From contig CALVAC010000001.1 in the NCBI GenBank assembly GCA_944325435.1, positions 62,001-126,000 on the forward strand: a stretch of 64,000 nt of DNA, given 5' to 3'. Of the stretch, positions 1 to 8,194 are shown one piece after another. A program made the position numbers and the translations under genes. Positions within the stretch are counted from its first letter, which is position 1, and each line of letters begins with the position of its first letter. The notes under the pieces were generated by a model. That model saw nothing but the letters and a program-made list of their open reading frames with translations, was not told where the DNA came from and did not search any database. The stretch comes from an uncultured Bacteroidales bacterium (GTDB lineage Bacteria > Bacteroidota > Bacteroidia > Bacteroidales > UBA932).

Positions 1-356
1 ATCTCCGTCACAAGGGTCTCGGAAAGGTCTATCCCGTCCGCCCACTCATCTCCCTCGACGGCAATCTCTATATGGGTCACCTTGTTGCCCGCAAGATCAG
101 GACGCGGCCCTATGGACTTGACGGTACCCGATACGGATGAATGCACGTATGCGGAAATGAATCCGGCAGGCTCTCCTATCACCTGGCCGGCCTTCACCTT
201 GTCCCCCACAGCCACCACGGGAGTCGCTGGAGCTCCGAGATGCTGGGACATCGATATATACACGGTCTGGGGAGTAGGAAGCACCTCTATCCTGCACCCT
301 GCGGAAATCTTTTTGTCAGCAGGATGAACACCGCCTATTGAAAATGTCTTTTTCAT
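1..356 (-). CDS. rnfC: RnfC, N-terminal part (runs off the left edge)
   Basis: This is the first 118 codons of the membrane-associated NADH-binding subunit of the Rnf ion-translocating ferredoxin:NAD oxidoreductase. The N-terminus begins MKKTFSIGGVHPADKK and continues with LPTPQTVYISMSQHLGAPA and a VGDKVKAGQVIGEPAGF biotinyl/lipoyl-like segment, which is the typical RnfC opening. The flavin, NADH and ferredoxin-like parts lie outside the window. It starts 3 bases after the rnfB stop, so the two genes are in one operon. Identity is from family recognition of the N-terminus only. Confidence 0.9.
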   Translation of the reverse strand, partial: MKKTFSIGGVHPADKKISAGCRIEVLPTPQTVYISMSQHLGAPATPVVAVGDKVKAGQVIGEPAGFISAYVHSSVSGTVKSIGPRPDLAGNKVTHIEIAVEGDEWADGIDLSETLVTE

Positions 357-359
357 ATT

Positions 360-1301
360 CTACTCCTCCTTTGTTTCTGGTTTTTCCTTTACGGCCGCTT
401 CCTTTGCCCCGGCTGCCGGGTGTGCCGATACCGGACCTGCAGACGATGCCGGTGCCGCAGCAGTGGCCGGCTTCGGTTTCACTGCCGGAAAATTCACTGC
501 ATGGATTGCTCCGGTAGGGCATTCCGCAACGCATTTCTTGCAGAGCTTGCACTTTGTGAAATCTATATAGGCAAGGTTGTTCTCTACCGTAATCGCTCCG
601 TGAGGGCAGACCTTGGCGCATTTGCCGCAGCCGATGCAGGCGGCCGAACATGCCTTCCGGGCTGCAGCCCCCTTGTCCCTGTTGACACAGCTGACGAACA
701 CCCTCATTCCGCGCGGGCCCTTGTTCCTGAGTTCAATGACATTCTTAGGACACGCCTTGACACACGCCCCGCAGGCCGTACACTTCTCCTGGTCCACTTC
801 AGGAAGGCCGGTCTGCGGATTCATCTTTATCGCCCCGAACTGGCAGGCAGCCACGCAGTCGCCGCATCCGAGACAACCGAAGGCGCATCCGGTGTCGCCG
901 CTGTAGAGGGAAGCCTTCACGCGGCAAGATGAATATCCGCCGTAATCGTTTACCTTAGGGCGGTTTTCACAGGTTCCGTTGCAGCGCACCACGGCTACCA
1001 TAGGAGCCTTTTCCTTGACCTCGAGACCGAGCACGGCTGCAACTTTCTTCATCGTCTCGTTGCCACCGACAGGACAGAAATTGCTGTCCAGGTTCATGGC
1101 ATCGACACAAGACTTGGCGAAAGCACGGCAGCCGGCATTGCCGCAACCGCCGCAGTTCGCTCCTGGCAGCACCTTCTCCACATCATCGATCCTCGAATCT
1201 TCCTCCACCTTGAACTTCTTGGCCACAAGATAAAGGACGACAGCAAGCACGACCCCCAGCAGAGTAAGGATTGCGATTGTCCAGATAATTGTTGTTGTCA
1301 T
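360..1301 (-). CDS. rnfB: RnfB, multi-cluster iron-sulfur subunit of the Rnf complex
   Basis: RnfB passes electrons from reduced ferredoxin into the Rnf complex at the cytoplasmic face of the membrane. The 313-residue protein has one N-terminal membrane helix (about residues 4-27), a CGGCGNAGC-type cluster domain (residues about 49-75), and then four ferredoxin-like CxxCxxCxxxC motifs: CLGCGDCVAAC, CTACGACVKAC, CIGCGKCAKVC and CKLCKKCVAEC. The last 40 residues are rich in Ala, Pro and Lys and look disordered. It lies 18 bases after the RseC-like gene and 3 bases before rnfC. The extra ferredoxin motifs make it longer than the E. coli protein, as in many anaerobes. Confidence 0.95.
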   Translation of the reverse strand: MTTTIIWTIAILTLLGVVLAVVLYLVAKKFKVEEDSRIDDVEKVLPGANCGGCGNAGCRAFAKSCVDAMNLDSNFCPVGGNETMKKVAAVLGLEVKEKAPMVAVVRCNGTCENRPKVNDYGGYSSCRVKASLYSGDTGCAFGCLGCGDCVAACQFGAIKMNPQTGLPEVDQEKCTACGACVKACPKNVIELRNKGPRGMRVFVSCVNRDKGAAARKACSAACIGCGKCAKVCPHGAITVENNLAYIDFTKCKLCKKCVAECPTGAIHAVNFPAVKPKPATAAAPASSAGPVSAHPAAGAKEAAVKEKPETKEE

Positions 1302-1319
1302 CTCAATATTCCGTTAAAA

Positions 1320-1739
1320 TTACTTTTCCTTGATATAGAACACGAAATCATTGGCCAGTCTCTCTCTAAACAGGTAAATGACAAGGTAATACAAAGCCAC
1401 ACCTCCAATCGCCGCCAGTCCTGCATAGACTTCGTGCACGGTAACGGACGACAAAGATAATATTAAAATCATTAAAATGAACAACGGAATCACATAAGAT
1501 ATCCATACCGCCTTCATTCCCATTGATTTCTTGAGCATGACAAGCACGCTGTCCCCCACCTTATAGCTGGCGTACGGGTCCGTCGGCACCATAATTATCT
1601 TCCGCTTCTCATCCGCCACCCCGCACAACCCGCGCGCATGACAGGCGGCACAGGCAGACTGCGCGACAATCTCGACCGTTGTGTATTCGGGAGTTATCTC
1701 AAGTATTGTCCCCTCGTGGGACACTTCATTCTTCGACAT
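1320..1739 (-). CDS. RseC/MucC-like positive regulator, SoxR-reducing system family
   Basis: A 139-residue membrane protein with an N-terminal soluble part holding a cysteine cluster (CAACHARGLC, residues about 29-38) and two hydrophobic helices (about residues 79-98 and 107-125). This is the RseC/MucC architecture. Members are repeatedly found beside rnf genes in Bacteroidetes, and here rnfB follows 18 bases downstream. A role in maturation or redox regulation of Rnf is inferred from context; the motif may bind an iron-sulfur cluster. No separate promoter was seen. Confidence 0.8.
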   Translation of the reverse strand: MSKNEVSHEGTILEITPEYTTVEIVAQSACAACHARGLCGVADEKRKIIMVPTDPYASYKVGDSVLVMLKKSMGMKAVWISYVIPLFILMILILSLSSVTVHEVYAGLAAIGGVALYYLVIYLFRERLANDFVFYIKEK

Positions 1740-1761
1740 ATCTGTTTCCTTAGAAATTCAT

Positions 1762-2664
1762 TCAACGCCTCGCCTTGACAAGAGAACTGAACGGATGTTT
1801 CAGCCCGGACCAGCCGGAAAGCCTGCCGGATGCTGTCCCTACAATAATCGGGGCTTCGAAAAGGACAGGAATCCTGTTCTCATCATCCGAGACCCATATC
1901 AGCATATCCTCCTCTCCCGTGAACACCTCCCCTGCAAGAAGCTTGGCTGCAAACTTTATGGTATTGACAGTCCCAAGTCCCTTTATCTTCTTCGTCTCCC
2001 GGCCGAGAAGGATGAAATATACATTATAGACATCATCATCTATGGCAAAAGTCATCGGATAGCGCACTCCGGGCGAGATGGCATCGAAATCCATATTTCT
2101 CGCGAGGAAGAAAAGCGCAGGCAAATCGTATGTACAGCTGTCAAGAGGCAGTTCCACATTGCGCTGACCTGAACTTGATGAGTAGACATCCGCCTGGATA
2201 TGAGGCTCCGGCACTCCCCACATATAATGATATGTATTCTTCGCGACATATTTTCCCTCTTTCGTGTCTCTGGTAAACCTGAGAGGGACTATACCATCCA
2301 CAGTGAACCAGGACTGGAAATCCTCCCTCACCTTGAACAGGAGGTCATACCAGCTGACAGTCTTCCCGTAGACAGCACAGTGGAATGCCTTGCGCCCATC
2401 CAGAGTCAGAGTGTCAAGAGCGACAGTAGCCTTGCCGACATCGGAATTGATGATCCCCCACGAATAATGGACAGTGAACTCGAAACGCTCCCCCGCCTGA
2501 TACGCCAGGTCCTCCTCCGCAAGGGACAGCACAGGGATGCAGCTGCCAGCGCTGCCTCCCGTCCTGACGGAACCATCGCCTGCCGTCCGGGCATATATCT
2601 CCTGAGACATGGCGACGGCGACCAGGGCTGCGACTGTCAGCACAATGTGGCGAAGGTTTTTCAT
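1762..2664 (-). CDS. DUF3108 domain exported protein
   Basis: A 300-residue protein with a Sec-type signal (MKNLRHIVLTVAALVAVAMS). The body (YQAGERFEFTVHYSWGIINSDVGKATV and the later WYDLLFKVREDFQSWFTVDG segment) matches my recollection of the DUF3108 family, periplasmic or outer-membrane-associated beta-rich proteins of unknown function. I chose the ATG at 2664 because it begins the signal peptide; longer readings run into dnaB. It lies 16 bases after dnaB and 22 bases before the RseC-like gene. No catalytic residues can be named. Confidence 0.75.
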   Translation of the reverse strand: MKNLRHIVLTVAALVAVAMSQEIYARTAGDGSVRTGGSAGSCIPVLSLAEEDLAYQAGERFEFTVHYSWGIINSDVGKATVALDTLTLDGRKAFHCAVYGKTVSWYDLLFKVREDFQSWFTVDGIVPLRFTRDTKEGKYVAKNTYHYMWGVPEPHIQADVYSSSSGQRNVELPLDSCTYDLPALFFLARNMDFDAISPGVRYPMTFAIDDDVYNVYFILLGRETKKIKGLGTVNTIKFAAKLLAGEVFTGEEDMLIWVSDDENRIPVLFEAPIIVGTASGRLSGWSGLKHPFSSLVKARR

Positions 2665-2680
2665 AGACAGGCTGAATGTT

Positions 2681-4204
2681 TTACGCGAAATCTGGATTAG
2701 GGCCGAAGTCGGCTCCCCCGCCGGGGAAGTCCGATGATCCGGCCGGCATATCGGATACAGGCATATAGTCCTGCTGCATGTCCATATAGGCAGACGGGGC
2801 AAGAAGGGTGTCTTCCGCATCCACGAACTTCACTTCCGAACTTCTGAACATAAGGTTGATGTCAGCTATCTCTCCGTTACGGTGCTTTGCAATGATGAGA
2901 AGAGTCTTGCCTGCCTCTGACGGGTCGGGAGAAAGGTTCTGGTAATCCGCCCTGTGGATGAAAAGCACCATATCCGCATCCTGCTCTATTGAACCGGACT
3001 CCCTAAGGTCATTGAGCTGAGGCCGGCCGTTGGAACCCTGCCTTGTCATTGTAGCCCTGCTGAGCTGCGACAGGGCGATAATAGGGACATTGAGCTCCTT
3101 TGCAGTCGCCTTGAGCGTCCTCGATATGGCAGCGACCTCCTGCTCCCTCAACCCCCTCAGTTCCGCCGGTCCCTGCATAAGCTGCAGATAGTCCACTATA
3201 ATGAGTTTCACCCCTTTCTGGTTGACAAGCCTCTTGGCCTTGGAACGGAATTCCATCACCGGAAGACTCGGAGTGTCATCTATATAGAGAGGAGCCTTGG
3301 AAAGGTCTTTCAGTTTCTGCTCCAGCTGGACCCACTCGAACGGTTCGAGCTTTATGCCTCCCTTTATCTTGTCCGCAGACAGCCCCGTCTCTGACACCAT
3401 CATTCGCTTGCAGAGCTGGATTGCAGGCATTTCAAGAGAAAAGATGGCCACCGGCTTGTGATGGTCCACCGCAGCGTTTCTCGCCACATTGAGCACGAAC
3501 GCGGTCTTTCCGACGGAAGGACGGGCGGCCAGAATGATGAGGTCGGAAGGCTGCCAGCCCAGCGTTATCTTGTCCAGCGAAGGGAAACCGGACGGGACTC
3601 CGCTCAATCCGGTGGAATCCTGCAGTCGCTCTATGTCAGTCATGGCCTGGGTGATGACCGAGCCTATCTCCTGGACATCTTTCTTGACTCCGTTCTCCGT
3701 GGCCTTGTAGACCTCGCTCTGGGCCACATCGATCAGGTTGTCCACATTGATGCTCTCATCAAACGAGGATTTGAGTATGGTATAGGCTGCAGATATCAGG
3801 TTGCGCTGGATGCTCTTCTGTCTGAGTATCTTGATATAGAATTCAATATGCGCGGCCGCCCCTATCTTCTGGGACAGCTGTGCAAGCACCACGGGACCGC
3901 CTGTCGCCTCAAGGTTACCCTCCGACTTGAGCTGCTGGGATACAGTGAGAGGATCGATCGAGACATGGGAATTGACCAGATGGGTCATTGCCTCGAATAT
4001 CATCCTGTGCTTCTCGTTATAGAAACAGTCAGGTGACAGCTCCTCCATCGCGTCGTCCACGCAATTCGGCTCCACAAGGAGAGCACCGAGGACAGCCTCT
4101 TCGACATCAAGAGCTTGAGGCGGTCTGTTTCCCATCTCAAGCCCTAACGTATCCAGATTGACAGACTTTGTCTGTCGTCTTCTTTTCCCATCCGCTGCCG
4201 GCAT
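2681..4204 (-). CDS. dnaB: Replicative DNA helicase DnaB
   Basis: Ring helicase that unwinds DNA ahead of the replication fork. Numbering from a TTG codon four codons upstream, the N-terminal domain starts around residue 35 (PQALDVEEAVLGALL), the linker ends near 200, and the RecA-like domain has Walker A ARPSVGKTAF near 231-240, a Walker B-like LIIVDYLQLM, and the LRESGSIEQDADMVLFIHR region of the DnaB family. The length (507 residues from this ATG) is normal. I use the ATG at 4204 because the longer frame would need a TTG start and would overlap the preceding gene. It is 4 bases after the zinc-ribbon gene stop. Confidence 0.96.
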   Translation of the reverse strand: MPAADGKRRRQTKSVNLDTLGLEMGNRPPQALDVEEAVLGALLVEPNCVDDAMEELSPDCFYNEKHRMIFEAMTHLVNSHVSIDPLTVSQQLKSEGNLEATGGPVVLAQLSQKIGAAAHIEFYIKILRQKSIQRNLISAAYTILKSSFDESINVDNLIDVAQSEVYKATENGVKKDVQEIGSVITQAMTDIERLQDSTGLSGVPSGFPSLDKITLGWQPSDLIILAARPSVGKTAFVLNVARNAAVDHHKPVAIFSLEMPAIQLCKRMMVSETGLSADKIKGGIKLEPFEWVQLEQKLKDLSKAPLYIDDTPSLPVMEFRSKAKRLVNQKGVKLIIVDYLQLMQGPAELRGLREQEVAAISRTLKATAKELNVPIIALSQLSRATMTRQGSNGRPQLNDLRESGSIEQDADMVLFIHRADYQNLSPDPSEAGKTLLIIAKHRNGEIADINLMFRSSEVKFVDAEDTLLAPSAYMDMQQDYMPVSDMPAGSSDFPGGGADFGPNPDFA

Positions 4205-4208
4205 ACGA

Positions 4209-5018
4209 CTATTCAAAATCCGGATTGACCAGAATCCTGCCGCAATACTCGCAGATGATCATCTTCTTGTTCGATGCGATGTCAATCAGACGCTGCGGAG
4301 CGATGGTGCTGAAGCATCCGCCGCACGCATTGCCGTTGAACACAGACACCACGGCAAGATGGTTGTTGCTGCTGTTGCGTATATGGTTGTATGCGCTCAT
4401 TGTCCTCGCATCTATCCTGGAGGCACACTCCTCCCTCCTGGCAAGGAGTTTCTCTTCATCCTTGGCAGTGGACTCCACTATTGTGGCAAGCTCCTGTTTC
4501 TTCGCCTTGAGGTCATCGTTCCTGACGGAGAGTTTCTCCTTTATCGCCTCTATGTCACCCTTTTTAGCCACAATAGCCTCCTTGGCCTCCCCGATGTTCT
4601 TCTCGGCTATCAGCCTGAGCAGGTCAAGGTTCTCTATCTCCTTGCTCAGCGAGTCGTACTCGCGGCTGTTGGCGACATGATCCACCTGGGCCCTGTACTT
4701 CTCTATTGCCGCTTCATAGTCAACAATCTGGTTCTTGCACTCGGCAATCCTCTTTGTCGACTCCTCTATCTGTGAAGTTACATTGGCCACCTTAGCCTTC
4801 AGGTCGGCTATCTCGTTCTCCAGATTCTCGACCTCTACAGGGAGCTCTCCCCTGAGCTGGAGAATCTTGTCTATCTCTGTATCTATCAACTGGAGAGAGT
4901 AGAGGGTCTTGAGCTTCTCCTCTACACTGATGTCGGAGTCAGCGAAATTCTTCTGGATCGACACGAAGGTCTCCCTCTGGTCGATAGGAGTTTCGATTTT
5001 CTTTGTCTTCTTAGCCAT
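4209..5018 (-). CDS. Coiled-coil protein with C4-type zinc ribbon
   Basis: A 269-residue cytoplasmic protein whose central part (about residues 35-200) is a long heptad-rich coiled coil, followed by a C-terminal zinc ribbon with two CxxC pairs (CGGC and CEYC, about residues 233-259). This is the widespread zinc-ribbon/CT398-like family, thought to bind nucleic acid or act as a scaffold. In this genome it sits between nif3 and dnaB, an order I associate with Bacteroidetes. A promoter-like box inside the end of nif3 may serve it. Confidence 0.82.
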   Translation of the reverse strand: MAKKTKKIETPIDQRETFVSIQKNFADSDISVEEKLKTLYSLQLIDTEIDKILQLRGELPVEVENLENEIADLKAKVANVTSQIEESTKRIAECKNQIVDYEAAIEKYRAQVDHVANSREYDSLSKEIENLDLLRLIAEKNIGEAKEAIVAKKGDIEAIKEKLSVRNDDLKAKKQELATIVESTAKDEEKLLARREECASRIDARTMSAYNHIRNSSNNHLAVVSVFNGNACGGCFSTIAPQRLIDIASNKKMIICEYCGRILVNPDFE

Positions 5019-5023
5019 ATCGC

Positions 5024-5800
5024 TTAAAAATAAAATATCGGGTTACTGTATGAATTCTCCGTAATGCGGACTGCAAAGGTAGGAAAATTTTTCCGTATCA
5101 ATGAAAATAAAATATTAACTATATCTATTTCACTTTCATAATGTCCGATGTCGGCAAGCATAAAGCCGTCAGGAGTGAAGAAATGATGGTAGGAAATGTC
5201 ACCGGAGACATAGAGCTGGGCACCGGAAGACATCGCCTTTCCTATAAGCGAGCCCCCCGAGCCTCCACACAGGGCAACCTTCTCCACGGGGATTTCCACC
5301 GGCCGGGAACACCGGACCATCCTGAGCGAAAAACGTTCCTTGACAAGAGCGATGGCATCTTCCGCAGACATAGGTTCCGGCAGATAGCCTGTCACTCCGA
5401 GACCGACTCCATCCGACTCTGGATCGAGAATCCGGACATCCTTCAGACCGAGCCTCGCAGCCATCGCTCCGCTCACCCCCGCGATAACCTTGTCCGCTGA
5501 TGTATGGGCGGCATAGACTGCAATTCCTGCCGACACTGCCTTGATGACAGCCAGTCCCACAGGGTCATCCGGAGAGATTTTCTTCAGCCCCGAGAAAATC
5601 AGAGGATGATGGGTTATTATCATATCCGCACCATAAGCCACGGCCTCGTCCACCAGTTCAGGAGTGCAATCCAGACCTATGAGGGCCGATGTCACCGCAG
5701 CATCCGGCGAACCTATGCAGAGTCCGCTGTTGTCCCAGCTCTCCTGGTTCGGAAGCGGGGCGAAATCCTCTATCACCCTGATTATGTCCTTTACCTGCAT
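5024..5800 (-). CDS. Nif3-like dinuclear metal centre protein
   Basis: A 258-residue Nif3/YbgI family protein. It has the metal-binding segments IITHHPLIFSG (residues about 62-72), YAAHTSAD and a C-terminal DIGHYESE, which together bind a di-metal centre. The family's function is unsettled (GTP cyclohydrolase-like fold, toroidal hexamer). It lacks the large central insert common in longer relatives and is about the size of E. coli YbgI. The ATG at 5800 gives the canonical start MQVKDIIRVIEDFAPL; the upstream frame overlaps the MerR gene. Confidence 0.88.
   Translation of the reverse strand: MQVKDIIRVIEDFAPLPNQESWDNSGLCIGSPDAAVTSALIGLDCTPELVDEAVAYGADMIITHHPLIFSGLKKISPDDPVGLAVIKAVSAGIAVYAAHTSADKVIAGVSGAMAARLGLKDVRILDPESDGVGLGVTGYLPEPMSAEDAIALVKERFSLRMVRCSRPVEIPVEKVALCGGSGGSLIGKAMSSGAQLYVSGDISYHHFFTPDGFMLADIGHYESEIDIVNILFSLIRKNFPTFAVRITENSYSNPIFYF
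5074..5101 (-). promoter_or_regulatory. Possible internal promoter for the zinc-ribbon/dnaB run
   Basis: On the minus strand a TACCTTTG box (5074-5081) fits the Bacteroidetes -7 consensus TAnnTTTG, with TTG 17 bases upstream (5099-5101). It lies inside the 3' end of nif3, about 50 bases before the zinc-ribbon start. The spacing is slightly short, so this is tentative. Confidence 0.35.
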
Positions 5801-5825
5801 AATACCTATATATAATATATAATCG

Positions 5826-6143
5826 CTACAGTCCTTTGCGTATCCCGTCCAGCTGCTCCCGGATGCGGCGCAGGGACTCGAGTACCCGTATCGTCCTGTC
5901 CACTTTTGCCGTATCGCGGGCGAGCCGCTTTGCTGCCCCCTCAAGGGTCAGGCCTTCATTCTTGACGAGGAAATGTATCCTCTTGAACATCTCCACATCA
6001 GCCGCCGTGAAAAGCCGGTTGCCCTTGGCGTTGCGCCTGGGTCTGATAAACTTCGGAAACGAGTCTGACCAGAACCTGACCAGGGAGACATTTTCCCCGA
6101 GAATCTCGGCCACATCTCCGATACTGTAATAAAGTTTGTCCAT
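5826..6143 (-). CDS. MerR-family transcriptional regulator
   Basis: A 105-residue protein that is almost only a MerR DNA-binding domain: KLYYSIGDVAEILGENVSLVRFW recognition helices, then RPRRNAKGNRLFTAADVEMFKRIHFLV and the LTLEGAAKRL segment. There is a short helical tail and no effector domain, typical of the Bacteroidetes version found near M23 peptidases. The ATG at 6143 places the conserved DKLYYSIG at the N-terminus; the frame could extend upstream to 6185. It follows the M23 gene by about 43 bases. Confidence 0.85.
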   Translation of the reverse strand: MDKLYYSIGDVAEILGENVSLVRFWSDSFPKFIRPRRNAKGNRLFTAADVEMFKRIHFLVKNEGLTLEGAAKRLARDTAKVDRTIRVLESLRRIREQLDGIRKGL

Positions 6144-6186
6144 ATCCGTAATACCTATAGCATCCTGCCCCGCCATCCTCTGCACA

Positions 6187-7137
6187 TCAATCCATCGACT
6201 GGCCTGTCATGACCGACATAATGAGGATGTCTGCATATTCATACGGGTCAACCTCGGCGAAAAAGCAGTTCACAGGGTCGAGAATCTTTCCATCTTTCAG
6301 CACCTCATAATGGAGATGCGGTGCGATGGTCATCCCTGAAGTTCCGACACGGCCTATCACCGTCTGCTCATCCACCTTGCTGCCACGCCTGACCAGTATG
6401 TCATCCAGATGTGCATATCTCGTAAGATAGCCGCCGTCATGCGTTATCTCCACCACATTGCCCTGGCCTCTCTTCGACCTCGTAACTTCAGACACCACCC
6501 CTTTCCCTGCAGAATACACCTCGGTCCCGGAATGGGCAATCATATCAAGGCCGTGATGTTCGACTTTGACCTTATAGAAAGGATTTATCTTCGCTCCCGT
6601 GGTCGCCCCGGTCTGCGTATAGCTGAACCCTTTCAGAGGGAACCTCATCGGCGGCGCTATAAAATCCTCTCCCGAACAAGTCTCGGCTATCTTCCTGAAA
6701 TTGCGTTCTACCTTTTCCGCACAGTCCTCGAGCATATCCAGCTTGTCGGAAGTGATCGCCACTATATCCGCATCCCTGAGGGTATCCCCTCCTGCCAGGA
6801 AGTCGACTGAAGACAGACGCTCCACATTCGGAGCCTCGGTATGGAATATGTCCCGGTATATCTCATCATCCCGCATCTGAAGGCCGGCGACCACATCAGA
6901 CAGGAGGCGGTCTTTCTTGACCATCTCTGGATAGACCTTGGAATACATCCTGTTCTCCTGCCTGAGCCTCCTCTCGGTATCCGTACTGAACAGCAGTGAG
7001 AAGATGCCATAGTACACCGCCGCAAGGGCTATGGAAACAAGGAAATATTTCAGGACGCGGAACATGACACCGCCGAAGGTCCGCGTGGAACGGCGGAACT
7101 TCACCTGCTTGTCATCGTAGATATACTTGGGAGACAT
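6187..7137 (-). CDS. M23 family metallopeptidase, membrane-anchored
   Basis: A 316-residue LytM-type peptidase predicted to cut peptidoglycan cross-bridges or act as a scaffold in the periplasm. It has an N-terminal cytoplasmic tail, one membrane helix (about residues 30-48), a helical stalk, and a C-terminal M23 domain with zinc motifs HHGLD and HLHYE, so the catalytic residues look complete. It is a paralogue of the next gene upstream, with similar N-terminal layout (SPKYIYDD versus DSRKYIFN). I chose the ATG at 7137 by that similarity; upstream ATGs overlap the previous gene. Confidence 0.88.
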   Translation of the reverse strand: MSPKYIYDDKQVKFRRSTRTFGGVMFRVLKYFLVSIALAAVYYGIFSLLFSTDTERRLRQENRMYSKVYPEMVKKDRLLSDVVAGLQMRDDEIYRDIFHTEAPNVERLSSVDFLAGGDTLRDADIVAITSDKLDMLEDCAEKVERNFRKIAETCSGEDFIAPPMRFPLKGFSYTQTGATTGAKINPFYKVKVEHHGLDMIAHSGTEVYSAGKGVVSEVTRSKRGQGNVVEITHDGGYLTRYAHLDDILVRRGSKVDEQTVIGRVGTSGMTIAPHLHYEVLKDGKILDPVNCFFAEVDPYEYADILIMSVMTGQSMD

Positions 7138-7138
7138 G

Positions 7139-8134
7139 TTACATGACATCAGAATGCGCAGCCCCGGACCTTGCTCCGACCTGCCTTACCATAGACGCAT
7201 ATTCCTCTGCCGGGATATCGAGGTCAAGATAGTTGACAGGGTTGACATGCCTGTCCATATAGATCACTTCATAATGGAGATGCGGCCCGGAAGACTTGCC
7301 GGAATTTCCCGTTCTCCCGAGGAAATCGCCTCTCTTTACGGCCATACCTTCATGCACATCGATAGAACTCAGGTGGGCATACCTTGTCTTGTATCCGAAA
7401 CCGTGGTCCACAACTATGTTGTTGCCGTAGCCCCAGTGGCTCCGCTGCACCTTCACGACCGTACCATCCCCGGTGGAATACACAGGGTTGCCGACCTCTA
7501 TCGCGAAGTCCAGCCCCTGATGCCTCGCCCTGCGGCCCGTAATGGGGTCTTTCCTCACGCCGAAACTGCTGGACAGCCTGTAGACAGACCTGTCCGGCAC
7601 AATCGGAGCAATCTTCGGGATGCAAGACACCATCTCCCCGGACCTTTCAGCCACCACGGACACATCATCGAAAGATTTGCTCTGCACATACGATTTCTTC
7701 GTGAGGATGTCGAGACGGACTACGGTGTTCTTTATATGGCCGCTTATATCGGCCCCCTCCAGATATGCATACCTGTTCACTCCTCCGAACCCGGCGTTCC
7801 TGACCTCCTTTGAAATCGGGGACATCCCGAAAATCGAGCGGTAGATGTCATCATCGCGCATCTGCATGGCCGCCAGGACATCATCGTACTCATCCAGATG
7901 TCTGTCTATCAGATCCACTTTCGCACTCCACCCATCATTGATCCTCTGGAGTCTCGCAGTCTTGGGAAGATCCTCCCCCAGCACATCCGTATATATCCAG
8001 ACATACAGAACCGTCATCGCCACACTTGCAAGAAAAAGGCACGAATACTTGACTATCCGTGACCTCCTTGACTTTATCTGCTCCTCGTATGAAAGGGTTT
8101 CGCTGTTGAAAATGTATTTTCTGGAATCGCGCAT
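7139..8134 (-). CDS. M23 family metallopeptidase, membrane-anchored (paralogue)
   Basis: A 331-residue paralogue of the following gene with the same plan: cytoplasmic tail, membrane helix near residues 32-52, coiled stalk, and a C-terminal M23 domain with HQGLDF and GPHLHYEV, giving the HxxxD and HxH zinc ligands. It is the first gene of the long minus-strand run. Its start codon lies only 5 bases past a TATCTTTG promoter box, so the transcript may have almost no leader. Divergent from alaS. Confidence 0.88.
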   Translation of the reverse strand: MRDSRKYIFNSETLSYEEQIKSRRSRIVKYSCLFLASVAMTVLYVWIYTDVLGEDLPKTARLQRINDGWSAKVDLIDRHLDEYDDVLAAMQMRDDDIYRSIFGMSPISKEVRNAGFGGVNRYAYLEGADISGHIKNTVVRLDILTKKSYVQSKSFDDVSVVAERSGEMVSCIPKIAPIVPDRSVYRLSSSFGVRKDPITGRRARHQGLDFAIEVGNPVYSTGDGTVVKVQRSHWGYGNNIVVDHGFGYKTRYAHLSSIDVHEGMAVKRGDFLGRTGNSGKSSGPHLHYEVIYMDRHVNPVNYLDLDIPAEEYASMVRQVGARSGAAHSDVM

Positions 8135-8139
8135 GAGCA

Positions 8140-8147
8140 CAAAGATA
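8140..8147 (-). promoter_or_regulatory. TATCTTTG -7 box for the M23-dnaB-rnf run
   Basis: The minus strand reads TATCTTTG, an exact match to TAnnTTTG. No clear -33 TTTG was found upstream. The box ends 5 bases before the ATG at 8134, which predicts a leaderless or nearly leaderless message unless a later start codon is used. Confidence 0.5.
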
Positions 8148-8168
8148 GTCTTTTTCCGGAAAAAATTA

Positions 8169-8176
8169 TAATTTTG
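8169..8176 (+). promoter_or_regulatory. TAATTTTG -7 box for alaS
   Basis: An exact TAnnTTTG match 18 bases before the alaS ATG at 8195, oriented away from the M23 promoter box 21 bases to its left. No convincing -33 element was seen. It implies a very short alaS leader. Confidence 0.5.
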
Positions 8177-8194
8177 CACGATATTTTGTTTTTT

